A stretch of 64,000 nucleotides of DNA from JAWXCM01 sp034408745 (GCA_034408745.1 JAWXCM010000113.1:7812-71811); one strand, 5' to 3'. Counted from the first letter of the stretch, positions 32,833-42,835 are shown. The notes: generated by a model from the sequence alone, not told the origin. Numbers and translations are program-made.

Positions 32833-35800
32833 ATGTGGCTCGTCTACCTTGCACTGCGGCGGCCGATCACTATAGCCGTAGCCGTTCTTGCGATTCTGCT
32901 GAGTTCCGCACTCGCGGTCCGCTCGATGAAGGTCGACATCTTTCCGGAGATTGGGCAGCCCACCATCTACGTTGCCCAGCCGTACGGCGGTATGGACCCG
33001 CTGCAGATGGAAGGCTTCATCACGTATTACTACGAGTATCACTTCTTCTATGTCTCAGGCATCGAGCACGTAGAGTCGAAGAACATCCAGGGCGCCGCGC
33101 TGATGAAGCTGGTCTTCCACCCTGGCACCGACATGAACCAGGCGCTTTCAGAGACTGTGGCTGCCGTCAATCGGTCACGAGCGTTCATGCCGACAGGAGC
33201 CGTCCCGCCCTTCATCGCCCGTGTCGATCCCGGCGGGCTGCCTGTCGGCATGTTGGTGTTCTCCAGCGATTCGCGTGGACTGGGTGAGATCTCCGATCTC
33301 GCACTGAATCGCATTCGACCACTGTTCGCGAACCTGCCCGGCGTGTCCGCTCCTCCGCCCTTCGGCGGCAGCCAGAAGACCGTGGTGGTGAGCCTCGACG
33401 CCGCCCGCATGCGGCAGTACCGCGTGTCTCCAGAAGAGGCGATTGCGGCGCTCAACGGAGCCAATGCGATTCTGCCATCGGGCAACGTTCGCGAAGGCAC
33501 TCTCATTCGCATGGCCAGCACCAACGCCGCCGTCGGAGAGAAGGTTAGCGAACTCCTCGACACGCCGCTTCGCCTCGGCTCCGGAACTACCGTGTTCCTG
33601 CGCGACATCGGGACCATCAATATCGGCACCGACATCCTTACCTCTTACGCGCACATCAACGGCAAACGCGCCGTGTATCTGGTCGCGACCAAGCGCGCCG
33701 ATTCCTCTACGGTCTCCGTAATTAACGAAGTCCGCAAGGCACTGCCAGGCTTCCAGAAAATGGTGCCGGAGGACATCAAGGTCAGCCTCGAATTTGAGCA
33801 GTCCGGCTACGTTTCTCGAGCCATTCAGGCGCTCACCAACGAAGCCGCCCTTGGTGCGCTCCTCACAGCGCTCACGGTCCTGTTGTTCCTGCGCGACTGG
33901 CGCAGCGCGCTAATCGTTATCACGACGATTCCCGCCGCGATCCTCGCTGCGCTCGTATGGCTGTGGGCAGCCGGACAGACCATCAACATCATGACGCTCG
34001 GGGGACTCGCGCTCGCTGTGGGCGTGCTGGTCGACGAAGCGACGGTGGAGGTGGAGAACATCCACACTCATCTTTCGAGCGGCATGTCGAGGGCGCGTGC
34101 CGTGCTCGACGCCACGCACAAAACCGCTCTGCCTCGACTGCTTGCGATGCTCTGCATCCTTGCGGTATTTGTCCCATCGTTCTTCATGACAGGAGTCGGA
34201 AGGCAGTTGTTTGTGCCGCTGTCGCTGGCCGTCGGCTTCGCCATGATTTCGTCGTACCTGCTGTCTACTACGCTGGTCCCGATCATGGCTGTCGCGCTGC
34301 TCCGGCCCGGCAAGCCTGAAGGAGAGCGTCGCCGAGGCTGGTACGCCTCGTGGGTTGACACGTCCCTCTCAATGCGCTGGCCGCTGGTTCTGGTCTACAC
34401 CGTCGCCACGCTTGCGCTGGTGTGGTTCCTTTACCCGAAGCTGGGCACCGAGCTCTTCCCCACGGCCGACTTTGGCCAGTTCGCGTTGCGCATCAAAGCG
34501 CCCACTGGCACACGAGTCGAAGAGACGGAGCTGATCGCGCTCCGCACCCTCCGCGCTGTTGAGGCCGAAGTCGGACGCGAGAACATCGACATCAGCACCG
34601 CCTTCATTGGCACGCAGCCATCCAGCTTCCCTGTGAACCTGATTCATCTCTGGACGGGTGGCCCCAACGAAGCCCTGATGCAGGTCGCGATCAAGCCCTC
34701 TGCAAAACTCCGCGGTGAGCCTCTGCGAGAGAAACTGCGCGAGCGTTTCCGCCACGATCTGCCGACCGTACGCTTCAGCTTCGAAGCAGGCGACCTGGTG
34801 AGCAAGGTGCTCAGCTTCGGCTCGGCCACGCCGGTGGAAGTAGCGGTGCAGGGAGCCGACATCGCTGCCAGCCGCACCTTCGCAGAGAAGATCCGCCGCA
34901 ACATGCAGAGCATCGCGTTCATCCGCGATCTCGATTACGCACAGTCGGCCGATTACCCGACCATGGACATCGAGATTAGCCGCGACCGGGCCGGACAGTT
35001 CGGACTTACAGTAGCCGAGGTGGCCCGCTCGCTGGTGACGGCCACGTCATCGACACGGTTTACAGCACCGAACTACTGGCGTGATCCGAAGTCGGGCAAC
35101 GCCTTCCAGATCCAGATGGAGATTCCACAGAAAGACATCGGGTCCATAGCCGATGTACAGAACCTGCCCATCATGGAGAACGGCGCCTCCCGCCCGCTTC
35201 TCGGCGACGTCGCGCAAATCAAGTACGGGACGGCGATGGGCCTTGTCGAACGCTACAACATGCAGCGCGTGATCAGCCTGACTGCCAACGTGCATGACAT
35301 ACCGATGGGCGCCGCCGCTGCGGAGATTCGCAAAGCAATCTCGGCCGCGGGCGAGGTTCCACGAGGCTTGACCGTCGCTGTACGCGGCGCCATCCCGCCG
35401 CTCGAACAAACTTTGAAAGGCCTGGGCATCGGACTGCTCCTCGCGGTGGCTGTGATCTTCCTGCTGCTGGCCGCGAATTTCCAGTCCTTCCGGCTTGCAT
35501 TGGTTGTCCTGGCGATCACGCCCGCTGTGCTTGCCGGCAGCATCCTGATGCTCATGTTCACAGGCACCACGCTGAACATTCAGTCGTTCATGGGCTCGAT
35601 CATGGCGGTTGGCATTGCGGTGGCCAACTCCATCCTGCTGGTCTCGTTCGCCGAGTCGGCGCGGCGCGGCGGGCTCGACGCTCGCGAGGCCGCATCGGAA
35701 GGAGCGCGCGGACGCGTGCGAGCCATCCTGATGACCGCGTGCGCCATGATCGCAGGCATGATCCCGATCGCGCTGGAAGGCGCGGGTCAAACGGCACCGC

Positions 35801-35967
35801 TCGGGCGAGCCGTAATTGGCGGTCTTATCGCCGCCACGCTTGCCACGCTTACGGTTGTGCCCGCCGCCTACGCCATTGCGCAGCGGGGAGCGAGTACCCG
35901 GTCGGCGTCTATGGACCCGACCGATCCCACCAGCAGATTCTATGAGGCCGAAGCCGATGCGCGTTAA
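32833..35967 (+). CDS. RND-family efflux pump, inner-membrane subunit
   Basis: Protein of 1044 residues, the usual size of AcrB/MexB-type transporters, with 12 membrane helices and two large periplasmic loops. TM4 reads GVLVDEATVEVENI; in AcrB the corresponding pair is Asp-Asp (407/408), so here the second Asp is Glu, while the first is kept. The second half has the matching GSIMAVGIAVANSILLVSF helix. It exports drugs, lipids or other amphiphiles with proton uptake through the adjacent TolC and fusion proteins. The stop overlaps the fusion-protein start by 11 bases. The substrate is not readable from sequence. Confidence 0.9.
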   Translation: MWLVYLALRRPITIAVAVLAILLSSALAVRSMKVDIFPEIGQPTIYVAQPYGGMDPLQMEGFITYYYEYHFFYVSGIEHVESKNIQGAALMKLVFHPGTDMNQALSETVAAVNRSRAFMPTGAVPPFIARVDPGGLPVGMLVFSSDSRGLGEISDLALNRIRPLFANLPGVSAPPPFGGSQKTVVVSLDAARMRQYRVSPEEAIAALNGANAILPSGNVREGTLIRMASTNAAVGEKVSELLDTPLRLGSGTTVFLRDIGTINIGTDILTSYAHINGKRAVYLVATKRADSSTVSVINEVRKALPGFQKMVPEDIKVSLEFEQSGYVSRAIQALTNEAALGALLTALTVLLFLRDWRSALIVITTIPAAILAALVWLWAAGQTINIMTLGGLALAVGVLVDEATVEVENIHTHLSSGMSRARAVLDATHKTALPRLLAMLCILAVFVPSFFMTGVGRQLFVPLSLAVGFAMISSYLLSTTLVPIMAVALLRPGKPEGERRRGWYASWVDTSLSMRWPLVLVYTVATLALVWFLYPKLGTELFPTADFGQFALRIKAPTGTRVEETELIALRTLRAVEAEVGRENIDISTAFIGTQPSSFPVNLIHLWTGGPNEALMQVAIKPSAKLRGEPLREKLRERFRHDLPTVRFSFEAGDLVSKVLSFGSATPVEVAVQGADIAASRTFAEKIRRNMQSIAFIRDLDYAQSADYPTMDIEISRDRAGQFGLTVAEVARSLVTATSSTRFTAPNYWRDPKSGNAFQIQMEIPQKDIGSIADVQNLPIMENGASRPLLGDVAQIKYGTAMGLVERYNMQRVISLTANVHDIPMGAAAAEIRKAISAAGEVPRGLTVAVRGAIPPLEQTLKGLGIGLLLAVAVIFLLLAANFQSFRLALVVLAITPAVLAGSILMLMFTGTTLNIQSFMGSIMAVGIAVANSILLVSFAESARRGGLDAREAASEGARGRVRAILMTACAMIAGMIPIALEGAGQTAPLGRAVIGGLIAATLATLTVVPAAYAIAQRGASTRSASMDPTDPTSRFYEAEADAR

Positions 35968-37054
35968 TCCCCTCTTCATCTCGTTTTGTTGTGCCGCGTC
36001 CTTCGCATTCGCCCAGACAAAGGTTGAGACTGTGGAAGTCACGTCGGACAAAGTGAGCCGCAACCTTAAGTTGCCTGGCGAGTTCCTTCCGTACCTCACG
36101 GTCGACCTTCATGCCAGGGTGGCAGGCTTTGTCGAAAACGTCAGGGTCGACCGCGGCAGTTCCGTGAGAGTGGGCGATCTTCTGGTCACGCTCAGCGCGC
36201 CTGAGATGAAGGCGCAGATCCTGGAGGCCGAAGCCCGCGTCAGGAGTGCCGAAGCCGACCTCATTGAGCAGGACGCGAAGATTGCAGCGGCCATGAGCAC
36301 TTTCGAACGGCTCAAGGCGGCCTCGGCGACGCCAGGCGCCATCGCCGGGAATGAGCTGATCCAGGCGGAGAAGAGCGTGGACGCCGTAAAGGCGGCGAAG
36401 CAGGGTCTCCAGATGCGAGTACAGGCCGCCAAAGCCGCAGCCGAAGCGCAGAAAGAGCTACAAGGCTATCTTCAGGTAACCGCGCCGTTTGATGGAATTA
36501 TCACGGAACGCTTCGCGCATCCGGGCGCGCTCGCCGGGCCGTCCTCGCCGACTCCCCTGCTGCGCCTCGAACAGGTTTCCCGGCTGCGGCTGGTGGTTGC
36601 CGTCCCGGAATCCGAGGTCGGAGGAATGGTCCGTAACGCTCGCGTGCCGTTTTCGGTTCCTGCGTATCCCGGGCAGACTTTCCAGGGTACGGTCGCGCGG
36701 ATTGGCCGTGTGCTCGACCCGAAGACGCGGACCATGCCCGTCGAACTCGACGTAATGAACGGCGCCGGCAAGCTGAGCCCAGGCATGTTCCCGGAAGTCA
36801 CCTGGCCGGTCCGCATGACCACGGCCAGCACGCTGGTCCCTCCAACGGCAGTCGTCACCAACACCGCTCGTACGTTCGTCATCCGGGTTCGCGCCGGCAA
36901 AGCCGAATGGGTCACAGTTCGGCGAGGCAAACCTGCTGGTGACCTGCTGGAAGTAGCAGGCGATGTCGCGCCCGGAGACCGCGTGGTGAAGGCCGCTACG
37001 GACGAGATTCGCGACGGTGCCCCAGTTACCGTCAAAGCCGCTGCAAAAAAATAG
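35957..37054 (+). CDS. RND efflux periplasmic adaptor (membrane fusion protein)
   Basis: Protein of 365 residues from ATG 35957, preceded by GAGG; an ATG at 35942 is an alternative. A signal peptide (MRVNPLFISFCCAASFAFAQ) is followed by a biotinyl-lipoyl-like domain (ARVAGFVENVRVDRGSSVRVGD), a coiled-coil hairpin (about 80-160), the second lipoyl half (VTAPFDGIITERFAHPGAL) and beta-barrel domains. This HlyD/AcrA-type protein links the RND pump to the TolC duct. It is the last gene of the padR-tolC-RND-adaptor operon; the sigma-factor gene follows 132 bases later. Confidence 0.88.
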   Translation: MRVNPLFISFCCAASFAFAQTKVETVEVTSDKVSRNLKLPGEFLPYLTVDLHARVAGFVENVRVDRGSSVRVGDLLVTLSAPEMKAQILEAEARVRSAEADLIEQDAKIAAAMSTFERLKAASATPGAIAGNELIQAEKSVDAVKAAKQGLQMRVQAAKAAAEAQKELQGYLQVTAPFDGIITERFAHPGALAGPSSPTPLLRLEQVSRLRLVVAVPESEVGGMVRNARVPFSVPAYPGQTFQGTVARIGRVLDPKTRTMPVELDVMNGAGKLSPGMFPEVTWPVRMTTASTLVPPTAVVTNTARTFVIRVRAGKAEWVTVRRGKPAGDLLEVAGDVAPGDRVVKAATDEIRDGAPVTVKAAAKK

Positions 37055-37186
37055 CAGGAGATTGGCGGACTTTGTTCCGGCGCCTCGCATGTCGCTGTGA
37101 GAGGCCCGAAAATGAACGCTGTTCTTTGTCTGCCACGACTGCCGTTTGCGTTAAACTGGACGGAATCCCGACGGGAGCGAGGAACT

Positions 37187-37744
37187 GTGGACGCAACGGC
37201 TGGCGAAGTCACAGAATTGCTGCGGGCCTGGAGCGCAGGCGACCGCAATGTCGAGTCGCGCCTGTTCGAGCTGGTGCTGCCCGACCTGCGCCGCCTGGCA
37301 CAGTCCTTCCTCCGCCGCGAGTCGCCGGACCACTCCCTGCAGGCAACCGCATTGCTCAACGAGGCCTACATGCGCCTGGTAGGTGCACGCGAGCGCGACT
37401 GGCAGGGCCGCAAACACTTCTACGCCATCACAGCCCGCGTCATGCGACGCCTTTTGATCGACCACGCCCGTGGACGCCGCCGCGCGGAGTTCGTCGATAT
37501 GGAAGGCATCGAAGACATGCTTCGGGGGCGCGATGTCCAGCTGGAACAGGCGATCGCGGTCGACTCCGTGCTTGACGAACTGGAAGCCGTGCACCCGGAA
37601 ATGTGCCACATCGTCGAGCTTCGATTCTTCCTCGGTCTCACCGAAGAGGAAGCGGCCGAAGCCCTCGGGCTTCCTGTTCGCACGGCGCAGCGGCGTTATT
37701 CCGATGCGCGTAAGTGGCTGTTCGAACGTCTTGGCAGCCGATAA
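37187..37744 (+). CDS. ECF-type RNA polymerase sigma factor
   Basis: Protein of 185 residues from GTG 37187, supported by a GAGCGAGGA site; the frame is open to 37097 but the extra residues are not part of the family. Region 2 (LLNEAYMRLVGARERDWQGRKHFYAITARVMRRLLIDHARGRRR) and region 4 (VELRFFLGLTEEEAAEALGLPVRTAQRRYSDARKWL) are intact, resembling the TIGR02999-type group of Acidobacteriota and Planctomycetes. No anti-sigma gene is adjacent; instead a Ser/Thr kinase gene overlaps by one base (TAATG), so the kinase probably controls the sigma factor or its targets. Confidence 0.9.
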   Translation: MDATAGEVTELLRAWSAGDRNVESRLFELVLPDLRRLAQSFLRRESPDHSLQATALLNEAYMRLVGARERDWQGRKHFYAITARVMRRLLIDHARGRRRAEFVDMEGIEDMLRGRDVQLEQAIAVDSVLDELEAVHPEMCHIVELRFFLGLTEEEAAEALGLPVRTAQRRYSDARKWLFERLGSR

Positions 37745-40437
37745 TGCCCCGCGAAGCTGAGCACGACGAACTGGTAATGACGCTGGTCGAATCCGCGCTG
37801 CAGAGGCAGCCGTCCGACCGGGAGACGTTCCTGCGCTCGGCCTGCGGCGGCAACGTGGCGCTGTTTAAAGAAGTGCTCAGCCTTGTTGCTTCAGAAGAAG
37901 CCATGGCGGGCTTCCTGGCCGAACCGGTGCTGAGACCGAGGCGTAGTTCGGGCTCCGACGACGCCCCCTTTGAACCCGGAGAGCTGGTGGCGGGCCGCTT
38001 TCGTATCATTCGGCGCATCGGCCACGGCGGAATGGGCGTGGTGTATGAAGCGCTCGACGAGAAGCTCGACCGGCGGATCGCCATCAAGTTCGCGCGAGTT
38101 GGCTTTAGCAACCGTCTGCCCCCGGAGGCTCGGACCGCCAGCGAGGTCAGCCACTACAACATCTGCAAAGTGCACGAACTCCACACCGCGGAGACCGGGC
38201 ACGGCCCCGTCGACTTCCTCACAATGGAGTTTATCGATGGCGAGACGCTGGCACAACGGCTCCGGCGGCTTGAGCCAGTTTCGCAAAACGAAGCCATTTC
38301 GATCATCCGCCAAATCGCCGCGGGTATGGCGCAGGCTCACCGCCAGGGAATCGTGCACGGCGACCTGAAGCCCGGAAACGTGCTTCTGGCGCGTCAGCCG
38401 GACGGATCTGTACGGTCGGTAGTGACTGACTTCGGGCTCGCCAAGGGAACCACCAGCAGCAGCGGGCTCGCAACCAGCGAGCGGGGCGGCACGCTCGACT
38501 ACATGGCTCCGGAGCTGCTTCGCGGCGCACGGTCCAGCACCGCCAGCGACATCTTCGCGTTTGGCGTGATGATTCGGGAAATCATTGGCCCGGCGCTGCA
38601 GAAACATGGCAAGAGCGCCGAACCTACGCCATCGCAGTCGACTCTCACACTGGCCCGCACCGAGGCCGTGATTCGGGAGCGCACGATGAACGCCAGTCTC
38701 CCCGCGCCCTGGAACGGCATTGTGTCGCGCTGCACCGCATCCGAGGCGGAGGATCGCTATGCTACCGCCGACGATGTGGTGGCCGATCTTGGCCAGCGGC
38801 CTCAGTGGCTTGGCTGGGCCATCGCGGTCACTCTGATTGCGGTGGCGCTGGCGAGTTTTGGACTGTGGCGCTGGTCGCGGACTCCAATTGCCGCGATACG
38901 GCTGGCCGTGCTGCCTGTCTCCATAGACGGCACCGTTCAGTCTCCTGCCCTGGCCGGCCTGGGCTTCGACATCACGCGCCGGCTCTCGAAGTCTAATGGC
39001 GTGATTGTGATTCCTCCGTCCGACGCCAGACAGTACAACGTCAAGACTACAGAAGAGGCTGGCAAGGTGCTCGGCGCAACGCACGTGCTCAGTACCACCG
39101 TGATGCAGCGTGGTCCGGATCTGGTGGCGTACGCATCGGTGACCGAATCGGGCTCGGGGCGCATTCTGCGGGAGTTGCGCGGGACGTACTTGCCCGGCGA
39201 CACCGCCGGACTGGCCAAAGCGATCCTCGGCACCGTCACCGGCGGCCTGCAGCTGGCGGCGCTGACCACCGAGACCGTGGCATCTTCCGCTTACGCGGAT
39301 TACGTTCAGGGCATGGCACTGCTGAACCGCGACAACACAAGCGCACCACTGGCCGTCCCTTTTTTGCAGCGAGCAGCCGCAGCGGATCCGAAATCGCCTC
39401 TGCCTCTGGCCGCGCTCGCTGAGGCTCAGCTTCGTATGTATCGCGGCAGCAAGGATCCGGCCATGCTCCAGTTAGCAGAGCAGCTCGCGGCCAAAGCGGG
39501 AACCATGAATCCCGATGCTCCGGAGGTAGTACTCATCGACGGCCTGCTCAAGCTGGACCAGAGCCTCTACAGGCAGGCCGCCGAAGCGTTTCAACGCGCC
39601 ACGCAGCTTGCCCCGGGTAATCCCACCTCATGGAACCGGCTCGCGCTGGCATACCGATATCTGCAGCGTCCGGCCGACGCCCTCGCCACTTTTCAGAAAG
39701 CGGCCGAGGTCCAGCCCAGCTACTTCCGCCATTACCTCGACTGGTTTGCCTTCCACTGGAATCGCAGCGAGTATCCCGAAGCGGAAGTCGTCGCGCGGCG
39801 ACTGGTTACCGTGTCTCCAGGCCTCTGGGCAGGCCACGCGAATTTGGCGCAGGTGCTGATGGATCAGGGTCGATTCCAGGAATCAGAAGTGGAAGCCCGC
39901 GAGTCGCTGCGGCTGCGAGAGACGGCGATCGGGAACTACCACATGGCGAGCCTGCATTACTGGCAGCGCCGGTACGCCGAATCCATCCCCCTGTTCGAAC
40001 GCGCGATGAAGCTGGCCCGCCCTGATACGGAAGACTACCTGGCCCTCGGCAACGCTCACGCTAAGGTGGGACATTCCAGGGAAGCGATGGAATCGTGGAA
40101 AACAGGACTGGAGCTGGCTGAGAAGTTGCTGCTGGCCCAGCCGCAGCAGGCGGCTCCGCGCGGCATGCTCGCGTTACTCGCAGCGAAGACCGGAGACCGC
40201 AAACGAGGCGCTTATGAAATTGCGCAGGCTGTGCGAATCGCGCCTGATGACGGCAAGACCAAACGCAACGCAGCAGAAACATACCTCGCGCTGGGGGACG
40301 TGGAAGCAGCCGTCAATGCACTTCGCGACGCGAAGCCCACCCTGCTCGCCGAGGTTTCGCGCTCACCCAATTTCGAGGAGTTGCACCACGCTCCCGGATT
40401 CCAGCAGTTGTTACAACAACAGACCAAAGGAAAGTAG
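37744..40437 (+). CDS. Membrane Ser/Thr protein kinase with TPR domain
   Basis: Protein of 897 residues from ATG 37744. The cytoplasmic Hanks-type kinase domain spans about 85-345: Gly loop IGHGGMGVVYEA (92-98), Lys115 (IAIKFA), catalytic loop HGDLKPGN (Asp207; HGD in place of the common HRD), DFGLAKG (Asp229) and APE (255-257). One membrane helix lies at about 355-376. Outside it come a TolB-N/FlgO-like domain (AVLPVSIDGTVQSPALAGLG) and many TPR repeats to the end. It overlaps the sigma-factor gene by one base. Loss of the Arg in HRD suggests activity not dependent on activation-loop phosphorylation (family knowledge). Confidence 0.9.
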   Translation: MPREAEHDELVMTLVESALQRQPSDRETFLRSACGGNVALFKEVLSLVASEEAMAGFLAEPVLRPRRSSGSDDAPFEPGELVAGRFRIIRRIGHGGMGVVYEALDEKLDRRIAIKFARVGFSNRLPPEARTASEVSHYNICKVHELHTAETGHGPVDFLTMEFIDGETLAQRLRRLEPVSQNEAISIIRQIAAGMAQAHRQGIVHGDLKPGNVLLARQPDGSVRSVVTDFGLAKGTTSSSGLATSERGGTLDYMAPELLRGARSSTASDIFAFGVMIREIIGPALQKHGKSAEPTPSQSTLTLARTEAVIRERTMNASLPAPWNGIVSRCTASEAEDRYATADDVVADLGQRPQWLGWAIAVTLIAVALASFGLWRWSRTPIAAIRLAVLPVSIDGTVQSPALAGLGFDITRRLSKSNGVIVIPPSDARQYNVKTTEEAGKVLGATHVLSTTVMQRGPDLVAYASVTESGSGRILRELRGTYLPGDTAGLAKAILGTVTGGLQLAALTTETVASSAYADYVQGMALLNRDNTSAPLAVPFLQRAAAADPKSPLPLAALAEAQLRMYRGSKDPAMLQLAEQLAAKAGTMNPDAPEVVLIDGLLKLDQSLYRQAAEAFQRATQLAPGNPTSWNRLALAYRYLQRPADALATFQKAAEVQPSYFRHYLDWFAFHWNRSEYPEAEVVARRLVTVSPGLWAGHANLAQVLMDQGRFQESEVEARESLRLRETAIGNYHMASLHYWQRRYAESIPLFERAMKLARPDTEDYLALGNAHAKVGHSREAMESWKTGLELAEKLLLAQPQQAAPRGMLALLAAKTGDRKRGAYEIAQAVRIAPDDGKTKRNAAETYLALGDVEAAVNALRDAKPTLLAEVSRSPNFEELHHAPGFQQLLQQQTKGK

Positions 40438-40443
40438 GACAGC

Positions 40444-40770
40444 ATGCCCAGACACCATGTATTCGAGCTGATTATCACCATCAACGAGACGGTGATGACC
40501 GTCCCTGATCCCAACGACATAGTAATCGCGGTGGGAGACACAGTAAAATACCACTCCCGCTTCGGAAAGGTAACCATCAACTGGGATGTGAACGTGTTTG
40601 ACCGCCCGCGCTCGACGGAACTGGATATTCTGACCGTCACGTCGGCTGGCCCATTCTCAGGAACCTGCATCTTTGAACGGCCGGATGGCAAGATTATTGG
40701 CTGGAAGGGTGAGGGAACGGGCGGGAAGTCCGTTGATGGCGAACAGGGCGACCCCGGTACCCCGAGCTGA
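40444..40770 (+). CDS. Small protein of unknown function
   Basis: Protein of 108 residues, beta-rich (FELIITINETVMTVP, DIVIAVGDTVKYHS, TSAGPFSGTCIFERP) with a Gly-rich end. The strand pattern recalls an Ig- or cupredoxin-like sandwich, but no copper ligands are evident and there is no signal peptide. It starts six bases after the kinase stop with an AAAGGAAAG site nearby, so it belongs to the sigma-kinase operon and could be a ligand or substrate of that pathway. I do not recognise a family. Confidence 0.68.
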   Translation: MPRHHVFELIITINETVMTVPDPNDIVIAVGDTVKYHSRFGKVTINWDVNVFDRPRSTELDILTVTSAGPFSGTCIFERPDGKIIGWKGEGTGGKSVDGEQGDPGTPS

Positions 40771-40778
40771 CGGACTAC

Positions 40779-40800
40779 GGGCTCCTCGGGCGAGGAGCCC
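40779..40800. terminator. Bidirectional hairpin between convergent genes
   Basis: GGGCTCCTC (40779-40787) pairs with GAGGAGCCC (40792-40800) with a 4-base loop. It lies in the 42-base gap between the plus-strand small gene and the minus-strand permease and probably serves both, although neither side has a long T-run. Confidence 0.6.
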
Positions 40801-40812
40801 CGCAACACACGC

Positions 40813-42168
40813 TTAAGCGCCCACAGTCTGGACGCGCTCGGGAACGACTCTCGGCTGCATGCCCATTTTGGCAAGCGCAGCATAGATCACGAACCCGGCA
40901 ATGTAGCTGTAGACCACGGCAGGCTGCAGCAGCTTGTGCAGATCGTCGCCGATCGGCAGCTTGTCGTTGATGCCGATCAGGAATCCGACGGCCCACGCAG
41001 CGTACCCTGCCATGTTGATTCCCTCACGAGGACCGGCCCACTTGCGGCCCGACAGCAGATAGTCCGCCGTCATCGCTCCGCAGATTGGTCCAAAAGATGC
41101 GCCGACCAGGCCAAAGACCGAGGCCAGATTGGCCGCCACGCCGGTCGCCGCAAGGATGATGGCAACAGTCACGCCAACCAGCATTGAGGAGATTCGCTTC
41201 ACGCCAGGGATCATGGTCGAGAAGCTGTTGCCCGCGATCAGCGCGCAGAAGGTGGCCGGCGGAATCGAGGCAATGGCGAAGAAGAAGAACGCGGAAGTCG
41301 CGAACGTTCCGCCCAGAGAGGCGAGCACCGCGTCGTAAGTGAACGAGGTCATGCCCGGGTTGTTGGCGCGGGCGCCCGCAACCGAGAGCAGCGGCAGTCC
41401 ACCTGCGTACAACACGGCCAGCGCGATCCCGACAAAACCGCCGAGCTTCACATCGCTCTGGTTGCGGTTATTCATGCCGAAGTCCGTTCCCGCCGCACCG
41501 GCTGTCGCAAAGAAGCCGATTACGGAACCGAGGATCAGCGTGAAGACCGCCGACGAATCGGTGGTGACCGGATCCACATGCTTTGAGAGGCCGCCCATCG
41601 TCATGAAGAAGACAACGGCTACCACCACAGCCGACAGAATGTTCAGATACAGCGACACACTGGCGACATACTGAATGCCCGCGGCGCCGATCCAGCACAT
41701 GGTGTAACCCCATATAATGCAGATGACCGTAAACAATACGCTGCCCGGACCGACTTCGGTCATGCCGAGGCCGCTCAGGATGTACTTGGTGGCGTAGAAC
41801 GTTCCGACGGCAAACCAGCCGATCTGCAGGGCACCCATCAGCAGACCCGGCATTAGATATCCACCAGTGGTTCCAAAGGTGGAACTGCCGACCACATACA
41901 GAGGCTGGCCGGTCTTGAGGCCCAGCATCGCGGGCACCAGGTAATACAGGGCGTAACACAACAGGCCCGCTACGGCGAGCGCCAGCAGGCAGGTTCCGAG
42001 GCTGGCTCTGTCGATTGCACCGGCGGCGAGAGCCTGGTAGAAGACGACCCACAAGAAGATGCCCGCGTAGGTCGGGGCAGTGTTCTTGTACCAGGGTGCC
42101 CGATTGGACATCGGGTTAGGTACAGATTTGGCTATGTAGTCAGGGAGCATCGAGGCGTATGCTATCAC
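40813..42168 (-). CDS. NCS1-family nucleobase permease (cytosine/purine type)
   Basis: Integral membrane protein of 451 residues with about 12 hydrophobic segments. The N-terminus (YIAKSVPNPMSNRAPWYKNTAPTYAGIF) and the central part (FFATAGAAGTDFGMNNRNQSDVKLGG) have the layout of the CodB/NCS1 cytosine-purine permease family. It would import nucleobases or related heterocycles with sodium or protons. The GTG start at 42168 overlaps the DedA stop by four bases; an ATG at 42150 is an alternative. No deaminase or salvage enzyme is adjacent, so the substrate is open. Confidence 0.8.
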   Translation of the reverse strand: MIAYASMLPDYIAKSVPNPMSNRAPWYKNTAPTYAGIFLWVVFYQALAAGAIDRASLGTCLLALAVAGLLCYALYYLVPAMLGLKTGQPLYVVGSSTFGTTGGYLMPGLLMGALQIGWFAVGTFYATKYILSGLGMTEVGPGSVLFTVICIIWGYTMCWIGAAGIQYVASVSLYLNILSAVVVAVVFFMTMGGLSKHVDPVTTDSSAVFTLILGSVIGFFATAGAAGTDFGMNNRNQSDVKLGGFVGIALAVLYAGGLPLLSVAGARANNPGMTSFTYDAVLASLGGTFATSAFFFFAIASIPPATFCALIAGNSFSTMIPGVKRISSMLVGVTVAIILAATGVAANLASVFGLVGASFGPICGAMTADYLLSGRKWAGPREGINMAGYAAWAVGFLIGINDKLPIGDDLHKLLQPAVVYSYIAGFVIYAALAKMGMQPRVVPERVQTVGA

Positions 42169-42803
42169 CGATCGTCGGCGCGTGCTACTTTTCTGCCAAC
42201 ATGATCAATGGCATCCAGTCCCAGTTGCCCTGGACGCAACACGTCCCGGACCTCCCGCCTGCCTTCGAGCCGCCTGGAAAACGCAAACAGAGCAAGCACT
42301 CCGACGATGCCGAGGGCTATCGCGTCTTCATACGGGCGGAGGTAGTGGATCGCGCGGCCCATTGCCTGAGCAATCGCGAAACCGACCGTGCCCACCACCG
42401 CGGTCCAGAAGAGCGCCCCCGCCGTGTCGACGATAAGGAACCGAACCGGGCTCACCCCGGTGGCGCCACAGGACGCGGCAATCGCGAGCCGCAGACCCCA
42501 CAGGAACCGTGAAAAGAAGACGAGTACATTGCCGTTTCGCTCCACCCAGCCGCGCACACGGGCGTACCTCGGACTCGAAGCGGTCATCCGGTCCAGCATC
42601 GCTCTGCCTCGCTGCCGGGCCAGCCAAAACCAGAACTGACTCATTGAGATGGTTGCGAGGGTGGCAAAAAACCAAACGAAGCCAATTTGGAAGTACCCGC
42701 GGTGAGCAAGAAAGATGGAGGCGACCAGCGTGGCGTCAGGCTCAAACAGCGTACCCACATAGACGAACAGGTAGCCGTATTGCCGAAGCAGTTGCTCGAT
42801 CAC
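42165..42803 (-). CDS. DedA-family membrane protein
   Basis: Protein of 212 residues with 4-6 membrane segments. The DedA/SNARE-associated signatures are present: FVYVGTLFEPDATLVASIFLA near the N-terminus and VFFSRFLWGLRLAIAASCGATGVSPVRF in the middle, with the conserved Glu and Arg residues. Family members are undecaprenyl-phosphate or phospholipid flippases supporting envelope integrity. It is upstream of and overlaps the NCS1 permease gene on the minus strand; the two may simply share a transcript. A strong hairpin separates it from the cupin gene. Confidence 0.86.
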   Translation of the reverse strand: MIEQLLRQYGYLFVYVGTLFEPDATLVASIFLAHRGYFQIGFVWFFATLATISMSQFWFWLARQRGRAMLDRMTASSPRYARVRGWVERNGNVLVFFSRFLWGLRLAIAASCGATGVSPVRFLIVDTAGALFWTAVVGTVGFAIAQAMGRAIHYLRPYEDAIALGIVGVLALFAFSRRLEGRREVRDVLRPGQLGLDAIDHVGRKVARADDR

Positions 42804-42835
42804 GGAAGGTAGATGCGGGAAAGGAGGGAAATTGT

